Translations under genes and position numbers: made by a program | In this document: positions 7,214 to 15,326 of the stretch, one piece after another | How positions within the stretch are numbered: position 1 is the first letter of the stretch | Layout of the letters: every line of letters begins with the position of its first letter | Notes under the pieces: model-generated | What the model was told of the DNA's origin: nothing | The model's input: the letters and a program-made list of their open reading frames with translations, nothing else | Databases searched by the model: none | Source of the DNA: an uncultured Lachnospiraceae bacterium | Lineage (GTDB): Bacteria > Bacillota_A > Clostridia > TANB77 > CAG-508 | Length of the DNA: 27,968 nucleotides | Reading direction: 5' to 3' | Assembly (NCBI GenBank): GCA_947165105.1 | Contig: CAMUZC010000011.1 | Coordinates: forward strand, 1-27,968

Positions 7214-8143
7214 TTATTTTGTCTTTTTACATTTGTATTCTGTCATAATACCATTTTCGTATGCATCAATTTTTAAGTAGTTTTCTCCCGCTTTTAATGG
7301 TACTTTAAATTCGAATTCTGTTGCGTCTTTTGGTAAATCTTCAACTGTATGTTTTTCGTCATTATGAGTATATTCTATTTTTGTAATTCCAAATTCATCT
7401 GTTACTTTAACTACAAAATTTCCATTTGATAATGAAGCTTTAATTGTTGGTCCATTTGACCCAATTATTGTTTTTGTTTTTGTTTGTTCATTTCCAGATT
7501 TATCTACAGCTGTTAAAGTTATTTTTTTAGTTCCTTTTTCAACGTCAATTGATTGTTTTATAGTAGACTTGTCTTGTTCAGAAGCTTCTACTTTAACTTC
7601 TTCACCATCTTCCCATTTATATGTTAAATAATCTAATTCTCTTTCATCTGTAGCTGTAACTTCTAATTTTCCGCCGATGTTTTCTAATGTAATTACCGGT
7701 TTAATTGTATCTTCCTCGGCAGTAAATGATACATGAATATCTTCATATTTTGTTTTATTTCCATTAACATCTATAACATATGAACTGAATTTATTATCAC
7801 CTTGTGGCATTTCAATTTGGAATATAACTTTTGACTTTCCATCTCCTGATAAAGTTGTTTCATTTCCATCGTTCCATGAATATACAAATTTATTAATTCC
7901 TATTTTGTTTCCATCAGTTTCACCATTTATTTTGACATTTAAATGGCTTCCTTCTTTTTCACTTATTAACTCTGGATTAGGAAAATCATTTTTCTTTGAT
8001 AAATTATTATATAGAGAAAATCCTCCACAAAAAATTAAAATTATAGCAAAAACTATACATACTATACAGAAAAATTTTATAATAGGTTTCATCTCATTTG
8101 ATGAAGCTCCATTTTCTTCATTTGTTACTAATATTTGATTCAT
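7214..8143 (-). CDS. Membrane-anchored protein with Ig-like repeats, function unknown
   Basis: 309 residues. Start is ATG at 8143, chosen because GAGGTG lies 6 nt upstream; the longer reading from 8251 would run into the spoIIE terminator. Residues 1-19 are cytoplasmic, about 20-45 form one membrane helix (KFFCIVCIVFAIILIFCGGF), and the remainder is predicted outside. The outer part looks like three beta-rich Ig-like units: FVYSWNDGNETTLSG..., LTYKWEDGEEVKVEA..., and a last unit with VVKVTDEFGITKIEY. The phrase TAVDKSGNE is typical of bacterial Ig-like domains. First gene of the operon with the pseudo-receiver/GGDEF protein and the ALDH-like protein. A sensory or wall-binding ectodomain is possible, but no ligand can be inferred. 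Confidence 0.75.
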   Translation of the reverse strand: MNQILVTNEENGASSNEMKPIIKFFCIVCIVFAIILIFCGGFSLYNNLSKKNDFPNPELISEKEGSHLNVKINGETDGNKIGINKFVYSWNDGNETTLSGDGKSKVIFQIEMPQGDNKFSSYVIDVNGNKTKYEDIHVSFTAEEDTIKPVITLENIGGKLEVTATDERELDYLTYKWEDGEEVKVEASEQDKSTIKQSIDVEKGTKKITLTAVDKSGNEQTKTKTIIGSNGPTIKASLSNGNFVVKVTDEFGITKIEYTHNDEKHTVEDLPKDATEFEFKVPLKAGENYLKIDAYENGIMTEYKCKKTK

Positions 8144-8170
8144 TAAATCACCTCGTTTTATCCTTCTAAA

Positions 8171-8200
8171 ATTATAACATAACAACAATTTTGTTGTAAA
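8171..8200 (-). promoter_or_regulatory. Promoter of the three-gene 8143-5215 operon
   Basis: On the gene strand: TTTACA (8195-8200), 18-bp spacer, TATAAT (8171-8176) with an extended-10 TG. An inverted repeat (ACAACAA/TTGTTGT) lies in the spacer. It follows the spoIIE terminator, so the operon is an independent unit. Confidence 0.75.
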
Positions 8201-8225
8201 CCATTTTTTTGATTTTTTATAAAGC

Positions 8226-8255
8226 ATAAAAAGTTTGCTAAAATTTAGCAAACTT
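8226..8255 (-). terminator. Terminator of spoIIE
   Basis: A 12-bp near-perfect palindrome (8231-8242 with 8244-8255) is followed on the gene strand by TTTTTATG. It includes the final codons and stop of spoIIE (8245-8247). Confidence 0.8.
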
Positions 8256-10746
8256 TCGCAACTATTACTGTCATATCATCCTTTTCTTTACCAAAATCAT
8301 TGTCAATAGCTTCTGATATAATAATATCAGCTATTTTTTGGACATCTTCACTATTTATTTCTTCTAATAAATATTTTAGCCATAATTCTTTGTTTTGATA
8401 ATCGTTATTTGACTCTATAATACCATCTGAACACATTATAATAATATCACCTTGTTTAATATCTTTATCATATTCAATTAATTCGATATTTTCAATTATT
8501 CCAGTTGGCATTGTAATAGATTTTAATAATTGCACATCTTTTCCTCTTTTTACATAGGTTGGACATGCACCATTTTTTACAAACTCCATATTTTCAGCAT
8601 ATAAATCTAAAATTGCAATATCTAATGTTGCATACATGTCATCATCTTTCATTGTTGACGCTAATGTTGAATTTATTAATTTTATTGATGTATCTTTTTT
8701 AAACCCTGATGTTAACAACCTTTCAAGCATTTTGATTGCTATTTTACTGCTTTTTCTTGCTTCAGGTCCTGACCCCATACCATCACTTAAAGCAATTAAA
8801 TATTTTCCATCCTCAAGTCTAGTTTGAATACTTGTATCTCCAGAAACTGGTGAACCATCTTTAGTTGATTTAGCAATTCCAATTTGCAAATTAAATTTAT
8901 CCTTTGACATAAATGAAAACTTACAAATATCCTCTTTCTTTCTTAAACCGCAACTTTGCTCCACTAAACTGATTTTTTCTTTTAAAACTCTTGAAATAAC
9001 TTGTCCTATTGTCTTATATGGACATTCGCTTCCATCAAGCTCATCACAACATTTTTGATATATTGTAATTTTATATCTTCCAGTATCTTCTTGTTTAATA
9101 TATATTTCGTCAATGTTAATTTGTTTTTGTTTTAATAATTGTATTATTTGTTCTTTTTCGTTCTTAAATTCTTCTTCTACTTCATTTGCTTGAGATTCTT
9201 CAAGTTCATCAGCAACTTCTGCAATTATGTCTGAAACTCCTTGTAATTGTGCTGATACATTTTTATTATTTTCTTCAATTTTCTTTTTGTAAACGAAATT
9301 CATCTTACTTGTTTTATATGAATAGTTTATCTTTTTTATCATTTCAGAAATATCTTTTTCTATTGAAGAATTATCACTTTCCTCATCATACCCTAATATA
9401 TAATTGTTATGATTAGAAAATATATCCACTAATTGTTTCTTAGTAATTCTTGTATTAATTAATAATGCTTTGAAAATATCTGAAACAATTTCGTCTGAAT
9501 AATAAAGTTCTTCATAAAGCATGTTTTCTTCCATGTTTTCAATATTATTGTGTAACTCTTTAACAAATATTTCTTTATTTTCCTGTTCAATTTTTGTCAT
9601 TTCATCATCTAAAACAGTAGCTGCTGTTTGTTTATAACTTTGAGCAATTTCAGAAATTGTTTCTGATATATTTGTTAGTTTTCTAATTGTCTCTTTGCTT
9701 CCTTCTAATGCTCTGCCAGTAGTTTCTGGTAATAATTTTGAGTTAGTAAACACATCTTCGATTACAAATTCAATTTTCTTTGGAATAAGTAATAAACCTA
9801 ATGAAGCTATCAAAATTTCTTGGAATACTATGATAGGTACAATATTTCCATTTGAAACATATGTTAGAACAGTGTTTCCTAAAACAAAGCCAATTATTAC
9901 TCCTGGTTTTCCGAATCTACTAAACAATCCTGAAAGTAGTCCTGAAATTGCAAATGCAGCAATCATTATTGGATTTCCTACGTCAATAATACCTAAAACT
10001 ACTCCTACTGTTATTCCACCTGTTGCTCCAACAAGCATTCCATTTTTCCATCCTAAAACTAAAACCATTAAAATGCATAATATATTTTTAACTGAGAAAC
10101 CTAACACATGTACTGGTGTCAATGCTGAAAGTGCTATTGCAATTAACATGCTAGCTCCCATTAATTCCTCTATTGAAAATACTTTCTTATAATTAAAGTC
10201 TCTAATTACAGTTATTGAATTTACAAATATTTTATAGAATATGAATACAATAATTGATTGCATAATTCCAATTAATAAATCATATAAATAAAATGTACCA
10301 AATATTATTGGAGCTATTTGAACAACTAAACTTGCAATTATAAGATTTTTTCCAACCTTTCTTCTTTCATTGCAATCTTCTTGAATTCTTGTTTTAAAAA
10401 TAAACAAACTAATGAAGAATACAACTGATGTAACAACATAATTTAACAATCCACTTGGTCCAAATCCAACAAAAGTTCCAATACATGTAAGTACATATAC
10501 AAAACCAATTGGTATTGCATTACTCAAAGTTGCAGCTACAATGGCTAAAGCAAATGGTGCTAGTCCTAATGAATTATTTCCTCCAAAACTGACCATTGAA
10601 ACCATTAGTGAAACAATGTATAGCAATATATTCTGCTTTACAAAAAATTTCTTTACTAATTCTTTAAGTTCAGCAATTCTATATAATTTAACATCCTCTT
10701 TTTGGTTTTCCTCTTTATTAAAACCTTTTTCTATATTTTGAAACAT
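8245..10746 (-). CDS. spoIIE: Stage II sporulation protein E, membrane PP2C phosphatase
   Basis: 833 residues; Bacillus SpoIIE has 827. The N-terminal third (about residues 30-320) is a run of roughly ten membrane helices, a charged helical central region follows, and a PP2C serine/threonine phosphatase domain occupies about 590-833. Metal-binding motifs are visible: ALSDGMGSG (about 653-661), GDIIIMCSDGIIES (about 765-778), and KDDMTVIV near the end. In the family it dephosphorylates SpoIIAA to release sigma-F in the forespore, and acts with FtsZ at the polar septum. Start is ATG at 10746 with GAGGTG 6 nt upstream; the GTG at 10755 overlaps the SD and is rejected. The promoter has the Spo0A-type 21-bp spacing. 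Monocistronic, ending in its own terminator. Confidence 0.96.
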   Translation of the reverse strand: MFQNIEKGFNKEENQKEDVKLYRIAELKELVKKFFVKQNILLYIVSLMVSMVSFGGNNSLGLAPFALAIVAATLSNAIPIGFVYVLTCIGTFVGFGPSGLLNYVVTSVVFFISLFIFKTRIQEDCNERRKVGKNLIIASLVVQIAPIIFGTFYLYDLLIGIMQSIIVFIFYKIFVNSITVIRDFNYKKVFSIEELMGASMLIAIALSALTPVHVLGFSVKNILCILMVLVLGWKNGMLVGATGGITVGVVLGIIDVGNPIMIAAFAISGLLSGLFSRFGKPGVIIGFVLGNTVLTYVSNGNIVPIIVFQEILIASLGLLLIPKKIEFVIEDVFTNSKLLPETTGRALEGSKETIRKLTNISETISEIAQSYKQTAATVLDDEMTKIEQENKEIFVKELHNNIENMEENMLYEELYYSDEIVSDIFKALLINTRITKKQLVDIFSNHNNYILGYDEESDNSSIEKDISEMIKKINYSYKTSKMNFVYKKKIEENNKNVSAQLQGVSDIIAEVADELEESQANEVEEEFKNEKEQIIQLLKQKQINIDEIYIKQEDTGRYKITIYQKCCDELDGSECPYKTIGQVISRVLKEKISLVEQSCGLRKKEDICKFSFMSKDKFNLQIGIAKSTKDGSPVSGDTSIQTRLEDGKYLIALSDGMGSGPEARKSSKIAIKMLERLLTSGFKKDTSIKLINSTLASTMKDDDMYATLDIAILDLYAENMEFVKNGACPTYVKRGKDVQLLKSITMPTGIIENIELIEYDKDIKQGDIIIMCSDGIIESNNDYQNKELWLKYLLEEINSEDVQKIADIIISEAIDNDFGKEKDDMTVIVAKVC

Positions 10747-10779
10747 CCTTACCACCTCTTGTACCTTTTTTCTTCACAC

Positions 10780-10813
10780 ATTTTAGTACATAAAAAAATA
10801 AAAATTTGTCAAT
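10780..10813 (-). promoter_or_regulatory. Spo0A-dependent-type spoIIE promoter with 0A box
   Basis: On the gene strand: TTGACA (10807-10812), a 21-bp spacer, TAAAAT (10780-10785). In Bacillus, Spo0A-activated sigma-A promoters (spoIIG, spoIIE) also have overlong 21-22 bp spacers. TTTGTCAA (plus strand 10805-10812), close to the 0A box TTTGTCRAA, overlaps the -35. It is 34 bp before the ATG. Confidence 0.6.
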
Positions 10814-10999
10814 TTTAATATGTGAATTACAAAAAGTTTTTTACATATTGTGATATATTTTTTGTATTTATTTTATTATCGCTTTTTATATTACAATTTA
10901 CTTACAGTATTTTATAATAATTTTGGGAAAATTACAATATATTGACACAGATTTTTTCAATATACACTAATTATTTCTTCTAATTGGAAATCAAATTTG
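10814..10999. other. Intergenic region between divergent spoIIE and the small plus-strand pair
   Basis: AT-rich with no ORF. A second TGTCAA-like sequence lies at about 10942-10947 (TTGACA on the plus strand), but I see no well-spaced -10 for either direction. Confidence 0.4.
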
Positions 11000-11027
11000 T
11001 AACATTTAAAATTATTAAGCATATACT
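11000..11027 (+). promoter_or_regulatory. Possible sigma-E/sigma-K-type sporulation promoter
   Basis: -10-like CATATACT (11020-11027) fits the mother-cell sigma consensus CATAnAnT. TAACATT (11000-11006), 13 bp upstream, fits the sigma-E -35 KMATATT at 6/7 positions. No sigma-A promoter is apparent nearer to the gene at 11072. Confidence 0.45.
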
Positions 11028-11071
11028 ATTACTAAGATTTTTATTAGTATAAAAAGTGTAGGTGATTTAGT

Positions 11072-11506
11072 TTGAATGAAGATATGTCTGCAATGATGCA
11101 GAATTTCAGTAAAATGATGAATGGAAATGCAGAAATGCCTGATAATATAAAAAACATTCTAAACTCTATGAGTAATAATTCAAATCAATCAAAAAATGAA
11201 CCTTCAAGCGAATTTGAAAAGAAATCTGAAAATATTAATTCTTCCAATAACAACCACTCTGATAATCGAACAAACAATATATTCGAGAATTTTGACATGA
11301 ATACTTTTTTTAAAATGCAACAAATTATGAATTCAATGAATAGCAAGCAAGATGATTCTAGAACAAACTTGCTAAAATCTTTAAAACCCTATTTAAAAGA
11401 AAGCAGAAAAAGTAAAGTTGATCAATATATCCAATTAATGAAGATGGGAAAAATCATTGAAATAATGAATCCTTTAGGCGGTGATAATAAGCATGTACAA
11501 CAATAA
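11072..11506 (+). CDS. Small hydrophilic protein, possibly sporulation-associated, unknown function
   Basis: 144 residues, starting at TTG 11072 because AGGTGA (11060-11065) sits 6 nt upstream; the first ATG (11084) is 18 nt away. Met/Asn-rich N-terminus (MMQNFSKMMNGNAEMP), an Asn/Ser-rich low-complexity middle, and a charged C-terminal block LLKSLKPYLKESRKSKVDQY followed by a hydrophobic-helical end. That C-terminal pattern (SLKPYL..R..KVD) is one I associate with small uncharacterised Clostridia proteins; I cannot name a family. It overlaps the next gene by 14 nt, so the two are co-translated. A sporulation role is inferred only from the sigma-E/K-like promoter and divergence from spoIIE. 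Confidence 0.65.
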   Translation: MNEDMSAMMQNFSKMMNGNAEMPDNIKNILNSMSNNSNQSKNEPSSEFEKKSENINSSNNNHSDNRTNNIFENFDMNTFFKMQQIMNSMNSKQDDSRTNLLKSLKPYLKESRKSKVDQYIQLMKMGKIIEIMNPLGGDNKHVQQ

Positions 11507-11840
11507 CTTCTATTTACCACCTCCATTTTTTAGAAAAAAACAACAATATGTGTCTAGAGCGCCAATTTATAATCGTTATAATAACAAATCTGAAAATAAT
11601 CGTATCAAGCCAGAATCACACACCACTTTTGAATTTGAGCCAGAATTTGAGAATAAAAATGTTAACATGAATGCTTGTTCAACCTTACATGAAGAAAAAG
11701 AAGAAGCATTATTTGAAATTTTCGGATTAAAAATATATTTCGACGATTTACTTTTAGTATGTATAATATTCTTTTTATATCAGGAAGGAATTCAAGATGA
11801 ATACTTATTCCTTGCTTTAATTCTCCTTCTTTTAAATTAA
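11493..11840 (+). CDS. Small protein with C-terminal membrane helices, unknown function
   Basis: 115 residues. ATG at 11493 is preceded by GGTGA at 8 nt; a GTG at 11481 is an alternative. The N-terminus is Tyr/Asn/Pro-rich and basic (NNNFYLPPPFFRKKQQY), reminiscent of coat-type proteins. The middle is acidic. The C-terminus (FDDLLLVCIIFFLYQEGIQD, then EYLFLALILLLLN) holds two short hydrophobic helices separated by an acidic turn. It overlaps the preceding gene by 14 nt. Product family not recognised; spore-coat or spore-membrane association is a guess from context. Confidence 0.65.
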   Translation: MYNNNFYLPPPFFRKKQQYVSRAPIYNRYNNKSENNRIKPESHTTFEFEPEFENKNVNMNACSTLHEEKEEALFEIFGLKIYFDDLLLVCIIFFLYQEGIQDEYLFLALILLLLN

Positions 11841-11854
11841 ATGAATTAACAACT

Positions 11855-11902
11855 TGGACGGTTCTAAATGTCGAATTATTCGATGACATCCAGAACCGTC
11901 CA
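11855..11902. terminator. Long GC-richer hairpin between convergent genes
   Basis: An 11-bp perfect outer stem (11855-11865 with 11892-11902) encloses a second imperfect stem, ATGT/ACAT and CGAA/TTCG, around a TTA loop. It lies between the plus-strand pair and minC, so a shared terminator is likely, although neither side has a clear U-tract. Confidence 0.55.
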
Positions 11903-11911
11903 CATGTTTAA

Positions 11912-12532
11912 TTATTCAATTATAATTTCATCTTTTTCATTTAAAAAAGCATTTGTTTTAATCGAAGAACCTTCAAATTCCTCTCTCTCAAACTCTTTCA
12001 CTACATCCGCAATTCTAATCTGATTTGCTTGTATGGAACCTGCTGAAATAATAGCCTCTTTATTCCCTTTAGCGCCAGCATGTGCCAATCCTCTTAGTAT
12101 TCCAAGCACAACAATATTTTCACCAGCAATGACCTCTGCTCCATAATTTACATCTCCTAAAACAACTAAGCTTCCTTCAAACTCTTCTTTTTGACCTGAT
12201 CTTAGAGAATTTCTTATAAATTTAGTTTTAGAAACTGCAATATCTTTATAAAAGGTTTTTCTAATTCCATGAAGTCCTAACATTTTTGAACATGAGAAAT
12301 TAACATCAATGTCAAAAAATTTATCAACTATTTTTTGAATAGAGTATATTTCCTTATTAGAAAATTCTTTGCCCATTATATAAATCTCAGGAGTGGAATC
12401 TTTATATAATTTTTTGAGTTCTGGCAATTTCTTTTTCAAACATGTAATAACAGTTTTATATTCTGTTTCATCATTTATTTTAACAGTTATGTGTCTCTTT
12501 TTTAAATTAAATATAATACCATTATCAGACAT
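11912..12532 (-). CDS. minC: Septum site-determining protein MinC
   Basis: 206 residues. The N-terminal domain (1-100) includes IIFNLKKRHITVKI. The C-terminal beta-helix begins around 105 with the typical FIRNSLRSGQKEEFEGSLVV and LGDVNYGAEVIAGENIVVLG, then LRGLAHAGAKG and IRIAD. MinC inhibits FtsZ assembly and is recruited by MinD. Start ATG with AAAGGAT upstream, 47 nt after PBP2. It is the last gene of the radC-mre operon; minD and minE, usually next, are absent here and a convergent gene pair follows instead. Confidence 0.93.
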   Translation of the reverse strand: MSDNGIIFNLKKRHITVKINDETEYKTVITCLKKKLPELKKLYKDSTPEIYIMGKEFSNKEIYSIQKIVDKFFDIDVNFSCSKMLGLHGIRKTFYKDIAVSKTKFIRNSLRSGQKEEFEGSLVVLGDVNYGAEVIAGENIVVLGILRGLAHAGAKGNKEAIISAGSIQANQIRIADVVKEFEREEFEGSSIKTNAFLNEKDEIIIE

Positions 12533-12579
12533 TTTTTCATCCTTTCTTTTAAGTGAGAGCTATCCCTAACCTTAAAATT

Positions 12580-14670
12580 TTATCTTATTTGTTGGATACT
12601 TGGAATTGCTTCTTGTGATTCAACAATTTTACTTGCATTCATTCCAAAATACTCTGCAAAAATATCTCTTGCAACCTCTGCAGTATATCCACCATGTGTA
12701 ACATTTTCAACAACAACTACAACCGCGATTTCTGGATTATCATATGGAGCAAAACCAGCAAACCATCCATTTGTTTTATTTCCAACTTGAGCAGTTCCTG
12801 TTTTTCCAGCTACTTCCATATTAAACCCTGCAAAAGTTGAATATGCAGTTCCACCTGATTCACTTGTAACACCCTTCATACCTTCCAAGATAGCATGTAA
12901 ATTATCTTGAGAAATATTCATTTCTTCTGTTTTATTATTTGAATCAAATCCTAATTTATTATTTACAAATTCATTAATATCACGTTTTGACATTTGAGTT
13001 CCATCACTATTTATTATTGTTTTAACCAATGTAACATCTATATCTTTTCCACCATTAGCTAACATACTAATATATTTAGCCATTTGTATTGGTGTGAAAT
13101 TATTATAGCTTTGTCCAATTGATGCAGACAAAGTTTCTCCCAAATACCAACTTCTATTTTCATTATCCGCAATAGACCTGCTAGCTACTTTTCCAGTTGC
13201 TTCACTTGGTAATTCTACTTCTGTTTTCTTACCTAATCCAAAATATTTTGCATATTTTTCTATTGTATCTATTCCAATTCTATTTCCTACTTCGTAAAAG
13301 AAATAATTACATGAATGTTTAATTGCTTGAGACACATTTAAATATCCATGTCCTCTTCCATATTCCGTATAATACCAACATACTGGTTTATGTGCATGTG
13401 GGTACACCCCTGTGTCGTTTATAGTAGTATTCACATTAATTGCTCCACTTTCTAGACCTGCAATAGCTGTAATCATTTTAAATATTGAGCCTGGAGCATA
13501 TGCCCCGCTTATTGCTCTATTATATAAAGCTGATTTTTTTTCATATTCACTATATTTTTCGTTGCTAATACCATCTACAAACAATTGAGGTTCATAATCA
13601 GGATAACTTGCCATTGCAAGTATCTCTCCTGTTTTTACATTCATAACAACAGCAGCACCTGCATCAGCATCACTTCTTGAAGCAAAACCTCCAGTTGATA
13701 TTTTCGTTATATTATCTTTTAACGCTTTTTCTGTTATTTCTTGAACATTTGAATCTATTGTAAGAACAACATCAGACCCTGCTACAGCTTCTTCTGCAAT
13801 ATACTCTCCCGTGATTTTCCCATCAATATCCATATCAATTTGTCTGATACCATTTTTACCTTTTAGCACATCTTCGAATACATATTGAATTCCTGTTTTA
13901 CCAATTAAGTCATTCATATCATATGTATCTTCTCTTCCCTCTAATTCTTCTTTTTTTATTTTACCTACCGTGCCTAATATATGTGATGCTAAACTTCCAG
14001 ATGTATATGAAATAATTGGTTCTGTTACAATATCAATTCCAGCAAACTTAGAATTTTGTTCACTTAATTCCATACTACTTGCCCTACTTAAATTATTACA
14101 TATTTCTACAGGCTTTGTGCTACTGTAACCATTTTGAGAAATTTCATATCTTATTGTCATTATTTTTCTAGTTTCATTAACATCTGTGCTTTGAATTTCG
14201 TACTTTTCTTTAAGCGCATAAAAACAATCTTCTGCAGAAGCATTTTCATCAATCTTGTTTTTCTTTTTCCATTCCTTTTGGCCATCTTCATTTTCAATTT
14301 TATAAGCAAAAGGTTCAACAGAAATAGGTAAATTATCGCAGTACTTATCCCCATTTTTTTCTAAAATGTTAACAATTTTTAGAATAGTATCATTCAAAGT
14401 TTGATTATCAACTTTAGTTTTATACAAATCAAGTCTAAAACCCATAGTAGTTGAAACTATAGGATTACCTGTTCTATCTAATATATTTCCTCTTGCAGCT
14501 TTTAAAACTGACTCTCTTGTCAATCTTGTATTTGATTGTTCCCTATATTCTTGGCCCTTTATAATTTGAAGGTTGAAAAGTTGAACCAATAATATAATTC
14601 CAACAATATATACTAACATTGATAAAACATTATACTTTATTCTACTATTTCTAGCATCTGAATTGCCCAA
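12580..14670 (-). CDS. mrdA: Penicillin-binding protein 2, elongasome transpeptidase
   Basis: 696-residue class B PBP that cross-links sidewall peptidoglycan with RodA/MreBCD. One N-terminal membrane helix (about 13-33) is followed by the AARGNILDRTGNPIVS pedestal motif (58-73). The transpeptidase domain has SxxK as SIFK (S395-K398), SxN as SCN (453-455) and KTG (623-625). A Lys/Glu-rich insertion lies at about 105-190. The start is TTG at 14670: AGGTG lies 5 nt upstream and the next ATG falls inside the membrane helix. Position after mreD matches the usual mreBCD-mrdA order. No rodA is present in the window. Confidence 0.93.
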   Translation of the reverse strand: MGNSDARNSRIKYNVLSMLVYIVGIILLVQLFNLQIIKGQEYREQSNTRLTRESVLKAARGNILDRTGNPIVSTTMGFRLDLYKTKVDNQTLNDTILKIVNILEKNGDKYCDNLPISVEPFAYKIENEDGQKEWKKKNKIDENASAEDCFYALKEKYEIQSTDVNETRKIMTIRYEISQNGYSSTKPVEICNNLSRASSMELSEQNSKFAGIDIVTEPIISYTSGSLASHILGTVGKIKKEELEGREDTYDMNDLIGKTGIQYVFEDVLKGKNGIRQIDMDIDGKITGEYIAEEAVAGSDVVLTIDSNVQEITEKALKDNITKISTGGFASRSDADAGAAVVMNVKTGEILAMASYPDYEPQLFVDGISNEKYSEYEKKSALYNRAISGAYAPGSIFKMITAIAGLESGAINVNTTINDTGVYPHAHKPVCWYYTEYGRGHGYLNVSQAIKHSCNYFFYEVGNRIGIDTIEKYAKYFGLGKKTEVELPSEATGKVASRSIADNENRSWYLGETLSASIGQSYNNFTPIQMAKYISMLANGGKDIDVTLVKTIINSDGTQMSKRDINEFVNNKLGFDSNNKTEEMNISQDNLHAILEGMKGVTSESGGTAYSTFAGFNMEVAGKTGTAQVGNKTNGWFAGFAPYDNPEIAVVVVVENVTHGGYTAEVARDIFAEYFGMNASKIVESQEAIPSIQQIR

Positions 14671-14716
14671 AATTTCACCTCTTTCAAAACATTTTTTATA
14701 AAATCAGCTACACATA

Positions 14717-15259
14717 TTAAAAATATCTAGTTAAAATTTTCTTACTTTTAAATACATGTTCTAACATATACCCTACTTTTCTAATTAAAGGATACAAAAT
14801 AATTGTTAACAATATATTGAAAACAATCTCAATTAGCAATATTTTAATAAATCCTATAATCTGAAGTGGTATAAGATTCCTTGCACAATTATACAAATAT
14901 ACAATTGTTTCAAATAACAAAGTACACCCTGCTACCATAAGCAATATTGTTATTTTACTATCCTTTGAGAAATTTTTATCAAAATATCCTCCTAGAAAAC
15001 CTATTAAAGCATATATAATAGCCGAAATCCCAATTTGTCTTCCTGCCAAAACATCTAAATATATACCTATTATAAAGCCTAAAGGCATTGCATAATTTCT
15101 ACCTACAAATAAACCAACACATAGAACCAAAACTATAAATAAATTTGGCTTTATACCTGCAATATTAAACCAACTAAAAAAATCTATTTGCATAAAATAT
15201 AATATAAAAAAAATAAATATTATTCCAATAATTGAAATTGTCTTTTTCAGATAATTCAC
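14717..15259 (-). CDS. mreD: Rod shape-determining protein MreD
   Basis: 180 residues, nearly all hydrophobic, with five or six predicted membrane helices. The conserved IKPNLFIVLVLCVGLFVG and GIYLDVLAG segments are typical of MreD. It is part of the elongasome with MreB, MreC, PBP2 and RodA. Start ATG with AAGAAGGTG upstream. It lies 67 nt after mreC, a gap holding a strong hairpin, and 46 nt before mrdA. Confidence 0.92.
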   Translation of the reverse strand: MNYLKKTISIIGIIFIFFILYFMQIDFFSWFNIAGIKPNLFIVLVLCVGLFVGRNYAMPLGFIIGIYLDVLAGRQIGISAIIYALIGFLGGYFDKNFSKDSKITILLMVAGCTLLFETIVYLYNCARNLIPLQIIGFIKILLIEIVFNILLTIILYPLIRKVGYMLEHVFKSKKILTRYF

Positions 15260-15280
15260 CTTCTTTTCTTAGTCACAAAG

Positions 15281-15315
15281 ACGTTTCTCACAGTATTTTA
15301 TTCTATGAGAAACGT
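15281..15315 (-). promoter_or_regulatory. Intra-operon hairpin between mreC and mreD
   Basis: A perfect 10-bp stem (15281-15290 with 15306-15315) with a 15-nt loop. No U-tract follows on the gene strand. It lies inside the operon, 11 nt after the mreC stop, so a processing or stability element is more likely than a terminator. Confidence 0.6.
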
Positions 15316-15326
15316 TCTAAAATTAA

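Noticed and set aside
8144..8251. N-terminal extension of the Ig-like membrane protein to 8251
   Set aside because: It would run through the spoIIE terminator and the operon promoter; ATG at 8143 has a proper SD.
9695..10192. 165-codon plus-strand ORF
   Set aside because: Lies entirely opposite spoIIE membrane-helix codons, has no SD, and the composition is a mirror of the real gene.
10942..10970. Sigma-A promoter for the plus-strand pair from TTGACA at 10942
   Set aside because: No acceptable -10 at 16-18 bp; the best hexamer is at 15 bp (TACACT) and more than 100 nt from the gene.
11662..11889. 75-codon minus-strand ORF overlapping the small plus-strand gene and the hairpin
   Set aside because: Starts inside the hairpin region, overlaps a better supported gene with its own SD, and has no coding signal.
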